Position numbers and translations under genes: made by a program
Part shown: positions 6,890-13,686 of the stretch, piece after piece
How the letters are laid out: each line of letters opens with the position of its first letter
Numbering within the stretch: position 1 is the first letter of the stretch
The notes under the pieces: model-generated
Seen by the model: the letters and a program-made list of their open reading frames with translations, nothing else
Database searches by the model: none
Told to the model about the DNA's origin: nothing
Assembly (NCBI GenBank): GCA_934122385.1
Contig: CAKOWP010000022.1
Coordinates: 1-20,131 of the forward strand
Length of the DNA: 20,131 nt
Direction of reading: 5' to 3'
Origin: an uncultured Clostridia bacterium
Lineage (GTDB): Bacteria > Bacillota > Clostridia > TANB77 > CAG-508

Positions 6890-7994
6890 TTATAAATTTT
6901 GTTTTAAATAGCTTTCCATAAAACCATCTAAATCTCCATCCATGACTGCTTGAACATTACCAACTTCATAATTTGTTCTATGGTCTTTAACCATTGTATA
7001 TGGGCAAAAAACATAAGAACGAATTTGGCTTCCCCATGCAATGTCTCTTTGCTCACCTTTCAAATCTTCGATTTTTTCTTTGTGTTCTTGCTCTTTTAAA
7101 TCAAATAATTTCGATTTTAACATTCGCATAGCAGTTTCTCTATTTTGGATTTGTGAACGTTCTGATTGACAGGCAACTACTGTATTTGTTGGAATATGCG
7201 TAATTCTTACAGCTGATGATGTTTTATTTATGTGTTGGCCACCTGCTCCAGATGCACGGTATGTATCTATTCTTAAGTCATCTGGATTAATATTTATTTC
7301 TATATCTTCTGTTATTTCTGGCAATACTTCAACTGATGCAAATGATGTATGTCTTCTTCCACCACTATCAAATGGTGAAATTCTAACTAATCTATGTACA
7401 CCTTTTTCACTTTTCATGTATCCATACGCATTTTGACCTATTATTTCAAATGTAACACTTTTTATTCCTGCCTCTTCTCCTTCAAGATAATCTAATTCTT
7501 TTACTTCATATTCATTTTTTGTGGCCCATCTTGTGTACATTCTGTATAACATTTCTGCCCAGTCTTGTGATTCAGTTCCACCTGCACCTGGGTGTATTGT
7601 GACAATAGCATTATTTGCGTCATATTTGCCTGATAAAAGTGTTTCTAGTTCTAACCTTTCTAATTCCCTTTGCTCCTTTTTTGTACTCTTTATTATGTCT
7701 TTTAAAAGCTCTTCTTCAAAACTTTCTTTTACTAATTCGGATAGTTCTAATGAATCGTTTATTTCTTTTTCAAGTTCTCTATATTTTATAACTTTGCTTT
7801 TTATTCTTTTTATTTCTGATAATACTTTTTTTGTCTCTTCATTATTTGTTGTCCAAAAATCTGGGTTTGCTGTTTTTTCTTCTAGTTTGCTAAGTTCTTC
7901 TTCTAATTTAGCAATGTCAAAGAGACTCACCTAAATTCTGTAATTTTGATTTTAATTCTTCTAGTAATCTAATATTTTCTTCAAGTTCTAACAT
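6890..7994 (-). CDS. prfB: Peptide chain release factor 2, with programmed +1 frameshift
   Basis: RF2 recognises UGA and UAA stop codons and triggers peptide release. The gene begins at ATG 7994 (RBS AAGGAG 8 nt upstream), reads 25 codons to an in-frame UGA (7919-7917) and continues in the +1 frame from GAC to the stop at 6890, giving a 367-aa product. The specificity motif SPF sits in RISPFDSGGRRHTS and the catalytic GGQ in RASGAGGQHINKT. Both are intact. The natural frameshift is an autoregulatory circuit: low RF2 makes the ribosome pause at UGA and slip. The start is only 13 bp after the stop of the upstream toxin gene, with no obvious promoter between, so transcription may come from the toxIN locus. 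In many Firmicutes prfB directly follows secA; here secA is about 9.2 kb away in the same orientation. Confidence 0.96.
7916..7932 (-). promoter_or_regulatory. Programmed +1 frameshift site of prfB
   Basis: On the minus strand the Shine-Dalgarno-like AGGTGAG (7932-7926) is followed by TCT, CTT, TGA and C. The ribosome slips from CTT onto TTT and reads GAC next. This is the standard prfB recoding signal, so the split reading frame is not an error. Confidence 0.95.
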
Positions 7995-8007
7995 TTTTTC
8001 ACTCTCC

Positions 8008-8525
8008 TTATTTTTTATTCCATTCTTTTAATTTTTCTTCCAACAAGTTAAAATCAACAGTATTTTTAATATAACCAATATCTTCTTTCTTTATTTTTTG
8101 ATTATATACTAATTTTGCATTTTTTATTATTTTTTCTGAATTTTTGTTTATGTATCTTATTTCACTTAATATAACATTCTTATATTTTAAATCTTTTTCA
8201 TTTGATATTATATATGGTTCTAATTCTGTTATTGGAACTGGTATCATATTGCTTATTCTTAAAGTTCCATATAAATGATTTCTCTCATATATTCTCATTA
8301 TTGTTTTAGTATCTTTTCTTATTATTTTATTTTTTTATCAATATAATCAGATGTCTTTGGGGAAGACATTGGTACATAATAATTAAGTGAATTTATTTCT
8401 AATACAACTCCAACATATTTTCTTTCATATTTTCTTATTTCTTCCTTGTTGTCATAAACTTTATTTTCAAATTTTCTTAAATATTTTATATATTCATCGT
8501 TTACACTATACAAGTTTAACTTCAT
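8008..8525 (-). pseudogene. toxN: Type III toxin ToxN/AbiQ/CptN-family endoribonuclease, split by a one-base frameshift
   Basis: Two reading frames, 8525-8322 (67 aa) and 8298-8008 (96 aa), are the N- and C-terminal parts of one ToxN/AbiQ-type RNase. The first holds the family pattern NDEYIKYLRKF, YVGVVLEINSLNYYVPMSSPK (catalytic-loop region S54-S55-P56-K57). The second holds GTLRISNMIPVP and the C-terminal helical DFNLLEEKL. Adding one A to the run of seven A at 8329-8335 fuses them through NKIIRKDTKTI into about 172 aa, the usual length for ToxN (171 aa). The toxin cleaves RNA and is held inactive by the repeat RNA encoded just upstream. RBS AGGAGG is 6 nt before ATG 8525. It is either a sequencing or assembly indel, a real inactivation, or slippage at the A run. 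Family identity is strong; the choice between ToxN and CptN subfamilies is less sure. Confidence 0.88.
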
Positions 8526-8542
8526 AGTCTACCTCCTTGATT

Positions 8543-8580
8543 AAAAATAAGAGAAGCATATCTTTTGGATATCTCCTCTT
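8543..8580 (-). terminator. Terminator between the antitoxin RNA repeats and toxN
   Basis: AAGAGAAGCATATC (8549-8562) pairs imperfectly with GATATCTCCTCTT (8568-8580) around TTTTG. On the minus strand an ATTTTTA run follows, and then the toxin RBS. A leaky terminator at exactly this place sets the antitoxin:toxin ratio in type III systems. Confidence 0.85.
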
Positions 8581-8592
8581 GATTTTAAATTT

Positions 8593-8731
8593 CTCATTTG
8601 AAGGCTGTGAAACACCCGATTTATAATCTTCTCATTTAAAGGCTGTGAAACACCCGATTTATAATCCTCTCATTTAAAGGCTGTGAAACACCCGATTTAT
8701 AATCCTCTCATTTGAAGGCTGTGAAACACCC
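8593..8731 (-). repeat. Tandem 38-bp repeat, 3.7 copies
   Basis: Copies start (minus strand) at 8731, 8693, 8655 and 8617 with an exact 38-bp period. Variation is limited: TTCAAAT in the outer two copies versus TTTAAAT in the inner two, one G/A change in the linker of the third, and one extra A before the first. There are no unique spacers, which excludes a CRISPR array. Confidence 0.97.
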
Positions 8732-8746
8732 TGATTTTCTATATTT

Positions 8747-8776
8747 ATTATACTCTTTTTGCTTTGTGATTGTCAA
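8747..8776 (-). promoter_or_regulatory. Promoter of the toxIN locus
   Basis: On the minus strand a perfect TTGACA (8771-8776), an 18-bp spacer and a perfect TATAAT (8747-8752), just upstream of the first antitoxin repeat. Such a strong promoter is expected for a continuously made RNA antitoxin. Confidence 0.9.
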
Positions 8777-8899
8777 GTATATTTTATAATAAATATTAAT
8801 ATATTTTATGCATTTTTTATTAATTATACACATATTTTTTTATTCAAAATACTTTTTTAAGTTTATTCTTTCTTTAATTATGTTATCATTACTAAATAT

Positions 8900-8959
8900 A
8901 TAAGTCAAGAAAATTTGAAAATAAAAAAGTAAAAGTTGATATTACATAAGTCAAGAAAA
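8900..8959. repeat. 14-bp direct repeat between the purC-like terminator and the toxIN promoter
   Basis: ATAAGTCAAGAAAA occurs at 8900-8913 and 8946-8959, 46 bp apart. On the minus strand each copy contains TTGACTTAT. The copy at 8900 can form a weak promoter with TAACAT 17 bp downstream. The rest of the 8781-8953 gap is AT-rich with no gene that I can see. Confidence 0.5.
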
Positions 8960-8986
8960 ACTCCAGCTCTATTAGAACTGGAGTTT
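8955..8986 (-). terminator. Terminator of the coformycin-like operon
   Basis: AAACTCCAG (8958-8966) and CTGGAGTTT (8978-8986), with inner TCT/AGA pairing and a T run on the minus strand. It lies 36 bp after the stop of the SAICAR-synthetase-like gene. Confidence 0.9.
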
Positions 8987-9022
8987 GTGTGAGTACTGAA
9001 AATTAGTTCTCTGTCTGCTTTG

Positions 9023-9838
9023 TTATAAGGTTACTACTAATTCTTTGTAATTTGGGCACATTCTTTCTAAAAATGTTTCATAAGTCGCTAATACTTCTTC
9101 TGGAGTTTTCCACTGTCTATAAGCATCTTTGGTAAGAGTTTCTCCTGTTACCATATCATTTGCTCTCATACAGTCCTGACTAAGTTCGTCTATTAATATG
9201 ATTTTCTCATTCAGGATTCCAAACTCCATTTTCAGGTCAACAAGTTTGATTCCGGCATCTTTGTAGACTTTTCTTAAAATATCTCCAATTTTTGAAAGCA
9301 TCTTGTCTGCTTCATCAAATTGCTCCTTAGTCATAAGATGAAGTCCTGTAATATAACTTTCATTCATTGTTGGGTCGTCAATTCCACCTGTTAAGCTGAC
9401 ATCAATTTTTGCGTCATATTTATTAAGTGGTGGATCAAATTTCTGTCCATCTTTAACAAAAATCGGAAAAAGTCTGACAACGGAACCTGCCGCATAATAT
9501 CTTCTAATCCATTCAATTGGTATTGGTCGACAACGCTTTATTAAAATTGCTAATTTTCCATTGATGTTGAAGATTTTGTCTACAACTCTTTCTGTTGGAA
9601 TATCATTTTTCTCCATAAGATTTAAGAAAAACATCGTTGCATACATCCGGTACACATCTGTGCCTTCGATAGCACCTTCACGTTTATTGGTTACACTTCT
9701 AAGATGTGGTTTGTAAAACATAATTGCTGTTTCGTCATCCAAAGCATATATTGTTTTAGATTTTCCATCTGCAATGACTTCTAATTTTGAGAAGTCAATT
9801 TCCTTTAAGTACTGATATTTTTTAATTAAGTCCTTCAT
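9023..9838 (-). CDS. SAICAR synthetase-like enzyme (PurC/PenC family)
   Basis: A 271-aa member of the SAICAR synthetase family, which joins an aspartate-type amine to a nucleotide carboxylate using ATP. Family motifs are present: DGKSKTIY 24-31, SVTNKREGAIEG 48-59, IEWIRRYYAAGS 108-119, PPLNKYDAKID 136-146, KLVDLKMEFG 198-207 and LIDELSQDCMR 215-225. The length is slightly above a typical bacterial PurC (about 235-240 aa). It is not in a purine operon. It overlaps the end of the formamidase-HisG-kinase fusion by 17 bp, and its RBS (AAGGAG, 10 nt upstream) lies inside that gene, so translation is coupled. With the HisG domain and the SDR upstream it matches the PenC role in pentostatin/coformycin pathways. 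An ordinary purC that moved here is the main alternative; the neighbours argue against it. Confidence 0.88.
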   Translation of the reverse strand: MKDLIKKYQYLKEIDFSKLEVIADGKSKTIYALDDETAIMFYKPHLRSVTNKREGAIEGTDVYRMYATMFFLNLMEKNDIPTERVVDKIFNINGKLAILIKRCRPIPIEWIRRYYAAGSVVRLFPIFVKDGQKFDPPLNKYDAKIDVSLTGGIDDPTMNESYITGLHLMTKEQFDEADKMLSKIGDILRKVYKDAGIKLVDLKMEFGILNEKIILIDELSQDCMRANDMVTGETLTKDAYRQWKTPEEVLATYETFLERMCPNYKELVVTL

Positions 9839-12029
9839 GTTCTAATGTCTCCTTTACTTTGTTTACATTCTCCTGCATCGAATTTGATGTATCAACATCA
9901 ACAATTTTCATGTTAGTGTTTTCTCTCAGGAATTTAACAGCTTCTTCGTATTTTTCTTCATAATACTTTAACGATTCTAAATCTTCAAATTCATCATGAT
10001 TTGCTCTCAACTTATTTCTTTCACATGCTGTCTCTGCACTAATTTTGCAATAAAACAGTATATCTGGAAGTGGTTCCCAAGCTTTTATTACTTTTAAAGC
10101 CTGTTCTTTTCCATCTGCTAAGTTATCTACTAAAGCTGTCAAAATTGATCTGTCATAAACAGTATTTACTACTTTTCTAGCTGACCAATGCTGTTTTCCT
10201 ACGATTTCAGCCCATAAAAGATATTTTTTATCTTTCCAAAGCTCAAATGCATCTTTTCCTGCTTTCCCTGAAAATGGTTCAACTAAAACTACCTGAGATT
10301 TTTTAAATAAGCCAGTTTGTACCAATCTTTTGGCTAAAGTGGATTTGCCTGAGCCATCAATTCCATCAAATGCTATACATTTTTTGTTTTCAATAGGCTC
10401 AATTAATCCTAAATTTACAAACAATGGTAATTTATCAATTCTTGCAGTTGCTAAAACTGCTCCGAATTTTACTATCTCTGTATGTTCTACCAGCCCATTC
10501 ACACGTGCTGTTTCTCCAGTTTCCACTACATCAAAAATCGAACTTGCCCATCCAAGTTTAATGCTTGCTTCAACACTTCCTTCCATCTCTACAATGTTAC
10601 TATCCTTAATTTGATAGTTTTGCTTTAAAATGTTTGGATATGTTGTTGCAATTTTTTTATCCAGAAAATATGATAATGGATAGTCTTTCAGTTCCTCTGG
10701 AACTAAAATGCTCATTCTACAGTCTTTCTGTTCAAAATGTTTTAAAGATACAAAAGCTTTGTTAGAGTTTTCAAGCCACTTGTCTGCTCCATAGATAACC
10801 AGATCAAACTTGTTATAATTCTTGGTTATGTCTATCCATTTTAACAGGTTTATTCTTAAAATAAATTTATCTGTTTCAATGTCATAAACAAGTAATCTCG
10901 GATTTATCTCTGGAACTTTTATTCCTAATGACTCAATATACTGATGCAATACCTTTTGCAATCTACCTTTTACAGCTCCTACTGTAATAATTATTTTAGA
11001 GTTTGAAGACATATTTTCTTCCTTGAATAAGCACATTTCTAATTCTTTCAGAATGTCTGGATTTTCGGTATAGTACATTGACCTTAATGCTTCCTCTGTA
11101 AGCAAAATCTGACTTGTTGATTCAGATGTATTTGAATATGCCTGTCCTGCCATTGAATTGCCGATGAGAGAAAGCAAAGATCTAATCATCATATCAGACA
11201 TTGTTGGTTTTAATCTTTTTACAACTTCGATGGTTTTAAAAAAAGCGTCCCTAACAGCTTCATCTCCATTTTTGAAATTTTTTCCAATTCCAATAACAGC
11301 TAACGAAGCCTGCTTTGTGAGTGGCTCTTTTCCCATGATAAAAATAGGATTTTTTTCAAATGGAATCCATGGCTTAAGAATGCTAACTTTAATTTTCACA
11401 TTACTACTTGCCTCTAATGCAATTCCACTTAACTCACCATATGCTTGTTTTGCATGAACATCTCCAATGTATAAACCAGCACCTTCTACTTCTACAGGTA
11501 AATATATATCTACCCCTTCAGAAATAAACGGGTTATCAAAGTTTCCTCCAGTTTCTCCGATATGTCCTGTTTTAGTTTTTCCCTCTTTTGGCATAGTTGC
11601 TATCATACCAATACAAGGCGTGGCAACTAATCTTAACTGATTTTTAAAATACCGCAGATTTCGTTCCTCATCTACTACATGTGCAATAACCGGAAATCTA
11701 CTGCTAAAGTCAAAGTCTTCATCTTTTAAAGGTATAATTCCAGCACTTTTTGAGAGCATCTGTGCCATTTCTTTAAGCTCAATTTTTTCAATATGAACTT
11801 TCAAAAAATCTCCTGGCTGTGCACCATCCACATATATTGGTCCTGTTAATGGATGATGATGTGGTGGATTTTCCATGCTCATCAACTCTTCCAATTCCGA
11901 AAGGTCTCTGAACTTATCTCCAAAAGCATTTACGGTTTCTACCAAAACCTCTTCTTCTGGAACAATATTTGCCACAAATGTTTCTGTCTTTTCCATTGCA
12001 ATACTGTTGTTGCATTTAATTATTTTCAT
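9822..12029 (-). CDS. Three-domain fusion: acetamidase/formamidase - HisG-type ATP phosphoribosyltransferase - thymidylate-kinase-like kinase
   Basis: A 735-aa protein with three recognisable parts. Residues 1-335 are an acetamidase/formamidase domain (HPLTGPIYVDGAQPGD 59-74, GGNFDN 161-166, PVEVEGAGLYIGDVHAKQAYGE from 178). Residues 345-535 are a short HisG catalytic domain: VGAVKGRLQKVL 350-361, KKIATTYPNI 458-467, EGSVEASIKLGWASSIFDVV 483-502 and the PRPP loop ETGET 503-507. Residues 548-735 are a P-loop nucleotide kinase: GIDGSGKST 556-564, YDRS 625-628, and the CxxxxxxRAN lid region near 669-677. HisG couples ATP and PRPP at N1, the entry step proposed for coformycin and pentostatin. The amidase could open or trim a ring intermediate and the kinase could act on a nucleotide intermediate or product; both are inference. 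The ATG at 12029 has AGGAGG 7 nt upstream and is 12 bp after the SDR stop. I know of no protein with this architecture. Confidence 0.9.
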   Translation of the reverse strand: MKIIKCNNSIAMEKTETFVANIVPEEEVLVETVNAFGDKFRDLSELEELMSMENPPHHHPLTGPIYVDGAQPGDFLKVHIEKIELKEMAQMLSKSAGIIPLKDEDFDFSSRFPVIAHVVDEERNLRYFKNQLRLVATPCIGMIATMPKEGKTKTGHIGETGGNFDNPFISEGVDIYLPVEVEGAGLYIGDVHAKQAYGELSGIALEASSNVKIKVSILKPWIPFEKNPIFIMGKEPLTKQASLAVIGIGKNFKNGDEAVRDAFFKTIEVVKRLKPTMSDMMIRSLLSLIGNSMAGQAYSNTSESTSQILLTEEALRSMYYTENPDILKELEMCLFKEENMSSNSKIIITVGAVKGRLQKVLHQYIESLGIKVPEINPRLLVYDIETDKFILRINLLKWIDITKNYNKFDLVIYGADKWLENSNKAFVSLKHFEQKDCRMSILVPEELKDYPLSYFLDKKIATTYPNILKQNYQIKDSNIVEMEGSVEASIKLGWASSIFDVVETGETARVNGLVEHTEIVKFGAVLATARIDKLPLFVNLGLIEPIENKKCIAFDGIDGSGKSTLAKRLVQTGLFKKSQVVLVEPFSGKAGKDAFELWKDKKYLLWAEIVGKQHWSARKVVNTVYDRSILTALVDNLADGKEQALKVIKAWEPLPDILFYCKISAETACERNKLRANHDEFEDLESLKYYEEKYEEAVKFLRENTNMKIVDVDTSNSMQENVNKVKETLEHEGLN

Positions 12030-12041
12030 TGTGCTTCCTCC

Positions 12042-12737
12042 TTATTTATATTGCATAAGTTCAATCCCCTCAATTTCCAACTGTTTCGGTGCCTGAGGTC
12101 GTAAGTTAATGTCGCTAAAAAGTAAGTTTTCCGGCATGTCTACCAGTTTCAAAATTGCATTTCCAATTTCTTCTGGCTTAATTTTCCATTCTTCTTCATA
12201 CCCGTGCTCTCTGTTTTTAATAGCACCTAAAGACAAATGAATTACTTTAACTCCTTCTCTTCTTACTTCCTCCATTAAACATTCTGCAAGTGCTTCCACT
12301 CCTCTTTTACTACTGCAATATGCTGCGCCTAATCCAAATGGATATCTTCCAGCATGTGAACCAATAAAAACAATACTTCCTTTGGCCTCTTTTACGCTTT
12401 CCAATAAACATGTCACAACATAAAATGGCCCTTTTAAGTTCACATCAACTGAATAAGAAAAATCCTCCATTGACAATTCAGAAATTTTGCCAAATTTCCG
12501 GATTCCTGCATTCAACACCAATAAATTAATTGGTTCCTGAATTTTTTTACATGTTTCTTTTACTTTTTCAGCATTTGAAACATCACAGATGTACTCAGTA
12601 TATGAATCGATTTCTTCAACTTTTTCAGTCGGAGTACGATTTATTCCATACACACGATATCCTGCTTTTAATAGTTGGTTCCGAATTCCTTCACCTGCCC
12701 CTCTGTTGCATCCTGTTATAACAGCTACTTTTTTCAT
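12042..12737 (-). CDS. Short-chain dehydrogenase/reductase, PenB-like candidate
   Basis: A 231-aa classical SDR. It has the Rossmann motif TGCNRGAG 8-15, the NAG motif 76-78, a catalytic Ser127 (GSHAGRYPFG), and Tyr140-x3-Lys144 (YCSSK). Arg34 after the second beta strand (NRT) suggests NADP(H) preference. It is the first gene of the operon, with RBS AAGGAG 6 nt before the ATG and the consensus promoter about 60 bp upstream. In pentostatin biosynthesis the SDR PenB reduces the 8-keto group of the seven-membered ring in the last step, and position in this operon suggests the same job here. SDRs are a huge family, so the substrate rests entirely on context. Confidence 0.88.
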   Translation of the reverse strand: MKKVAVITGCNRGAGEGIRNQLLKAGYRVYGINRTPTEKVEEIDSYTEYICDVSNAEKVKETCKKIQEPINLLVLNAGIRKFGKISELSMEDFSYSVDVNLKGPFYVVTCLLESVKEAKGSIVFIGSHAGRYPFGLGAAYCSSKRGVEALAECLMEEVRREGVKVIHLSLGAIKNREHGYEEEWKIKPEEIGNAILKLVDMPENLLFSDINLRPQAPKQLEIEGIELMQYK

Positions 12738-12751
12738 TTTTGTCTCCTTTC

Positions 12752-12771
12752 TTTTATTGAATTCAATAAAA
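12752..12771. promoter_or_regulatory. 20-bp perfect palindrome, candidate operator
   Basis: TTTTATTGAATTCAATAAAA is a perfect palindrome between the -10 box (12796) and the SDR start codon (12737), around +18 to +37 of the predicted transcript. Its length and symmetry fit a dimeric repressor site. No regulator gene lies in the operon. Confidence 0.55.
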
Positions 12772-12795
12772 AAATGTTACTTTGTTATGTGCCTC

Positions 12796-12824
12796 ATTGT
12801 AGCATATTTTACATAATTTGTCAA
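12796..12824 (-). promoter_or_regulatory. Promoter of the coformycin-like operon
   Basis: On the minus strand TTGACA (12819-12824), 17 bp, TACAAT (12796-12801). The spacer starts AATTATGTAAAAT, nearly the same as in the coaD and Clp-M41 promoters. Confidence 0.85.
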
Positions 12825-12862
12825 CTTAATTATTATCTATATAAAACAGTAATTTCTAAGGT

Positions 12863-12901
12863 AAAAAGCACACTAAAATTTTGTTTTTTAATGTGCTTTT
12901 T
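12863..12901 (-). terminator. Terminator of coaD
   Basis: AAAAAGCACA (12863-12872) and TGTGCTTTTT (12892-12901) form a 10-bp stem extended by TAAAA/TTTTA, starting a few bases after the coaD stop. Confidence 0.85.
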
Positions 12902-12906
12902 CTTAT

Positions 12907-13401
12907 TTACTTTTTACTTTCAAAAATAAATTTTTCTACAGGCTCTGGAACATATTGGCTTATTGGTTTATTTTCTTTTAATAAACTCCGTACCAATGTA
13001 GAACTTGTTCTACTTAAAATTCCATCTTCTACATAACTTCCGGAAGATACATATATTGTCTCTAAGCCCCCTTTGTAGTACTCTGTTGCTACTCTTTCCT
13101 CGTAGTCAAACTCACTCGCACTTCTCATTCCTCTTACCACATATGTTGCTCCAACCTCTTTTGCTAAGTTTATAATTTCTCCATCATAGCAAATTACTTC
13201 GCAATTGTTTATATTTGTTTCTTTTAGAGTTTCTTCAATTGCTTCTTTCATTTCTTCTTTCTTAAATGCTCTTTTCTTTTTTTCTGGATTTGTTGCAATA
13301 CATATATATAGTGTATCAAATAAATTACTTGCTACTTTAACTATATATAAGTGTCCATTTGTGAACGGGTCAAGTGTTGCTGCAAATATTCCTTTTGCCA
13401 T
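12907..13401 (-). CDS. coaD: Pantetheine-phosphate adenylyltransferase (CoaD-like)
   Basis: A 164-aa nucleotidyltransferase-fold enzyme expected to join AMP to 4'-phosphopantetheine, the penultimate step of coenzyme A synthesis. It shows DPFTNGH 11-17 (TNGH nucleotide-binding motif), VVRGMRSASEFDYE 88-101 (typical (L/V)RGLR..sDfeyE) and SRTSSTLVRSLL 130-141 (ISSTxVR). Length fits CoaD (about 160 aa). The N-terminus ATLDPFTNGHLYIV is more divergent than the usual GSFDPiTNGHLDII, so a specialised paralogue is possible. RBS AGGAGG is 6 nt before the ATG; the gene has its own promoter and terminator and is not co-transcribed with the SDR operon. Confidence 0.85.
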   Translation of the reverse strand: MAKGIFAATLDPFTNGHLYIVKVASNLFDTLYICIATNPEKKKRAFKKEEMKEAIEETLKETNINNCEVICYDGEIINLAKEVGATYVVRGMRSASEFDYEERVATEYYKGGLETIYVSSGSYVEDGILSRTSSTLVRSLLKENKPISQYVPEPVEKFIFESKK

Positions 13402-13460
13402 GTTTTTCCTCCTGTTATTTTTATTATTTTATAAAAATATATTAATACGTTACTTTTAAA

Positions 13461-13489
13461 ATTATACATTACTTCACATAATTTGTCAA
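13461..13489 (-). promoter_or_regulatory. Promoter of coaD
   Basis: On the minus strand TTGACA (13484-13489), 17 bp, TATAAT (13461-13466). The first 8 bp of the spacer (AATTATGT) are identical to those of the SDR-operon promoter. Confidence 0.9.
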
Positions 13490-13529
13490 TTATTTTCTCT
13501 ACTTTTTTCTTTCAAATGTTACAGTTCAG

Positions 13530-13544
13530 TAGGGAAAATCCCTA
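13530..13544. repeat. Small perfect inverted repeat between divergent promoters
   Basis: TAGGGAAAATCCCTA (6-bp arms, 3-bp centre) lies about 40 bp from each of the divergent coaD and plus-strand promoters. It could be an operator; no further support. Confidence 0.35.
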
Positions 13545-13592
13545 AAATACCTGTGAATGATATTTTTAATCAGAAAAATTTTTAAATAAAAA

Positions 13593-13621
13593 TTGACAAT
13601 AACAATTTAATATATTATAAT
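13593..13621 (+). promoter_or_regulatory. Promoter of the PLC-like/nrnA operon
   Basis: TTGACA (13593-13598), 17 bp, TATAAT (13616-13621), a full consensus promoter. The 60-nt leader contains a GCC...GGC element around 13643-13661 that may form a short hairpin. Confidence 0.9.
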
Positions 13622-13686
13622 GCTTATGTTAACTATAGAAATTGCCTATGCAAATGCAAGGCGTCACAAAATGAAAGGAGTATTTT

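Larger units (their letters stand above)
8543..8740 (-). ncRNA. toxI: ToxI-type RNA antitoxin (four 38-nt repeats)
   Basis: A predicted transcript from about 8740 (7 nt after a consensus TATAAT) to the terminator at 8543. It consists almost entirely of three full 38-nt repeats plus a final 26-nt partial copy. In type III systems the toxin itself cuts such a precursor into repeat-length RNAs that fold as pseudoknots and inhibit it in a cyclic complex. Each unit starts with GGGTGTTTCACAGCC, in which GTG/CAC can pair, and ends in an AT-rich GGATTATAAATC, a likely region for cleavage (inferred). The number and size of repeats fit ToxI/AbiQ/CptI antitoxins, which have repeats of about 35-48 nt. 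The fold has not been computed. Confidence 0.88.

Noticed and set aside
7917..7994. prfB as a pseudogene or with a start at 7930
   Set aside because: The in-frame UGA with AGGTGAG and CTTTGAC is the standard programmed frameshift of prfB. The start is at 7994.
8593..8731. CRISPR array
   Set aside because: The period is exactly 38 bp and the whole unit repeats; there are no unique spacers and no cas genes. The promoter, terminator and adjacent ToxN-like gene fit a type III antitoxin.
9023..9838. Housekeeping purine operon
   Set aside because: No other pur genes are present and the gene overlaps a formamidase-HisG-kinase fusion; context favours a specialised paralogue, although this is not proven.
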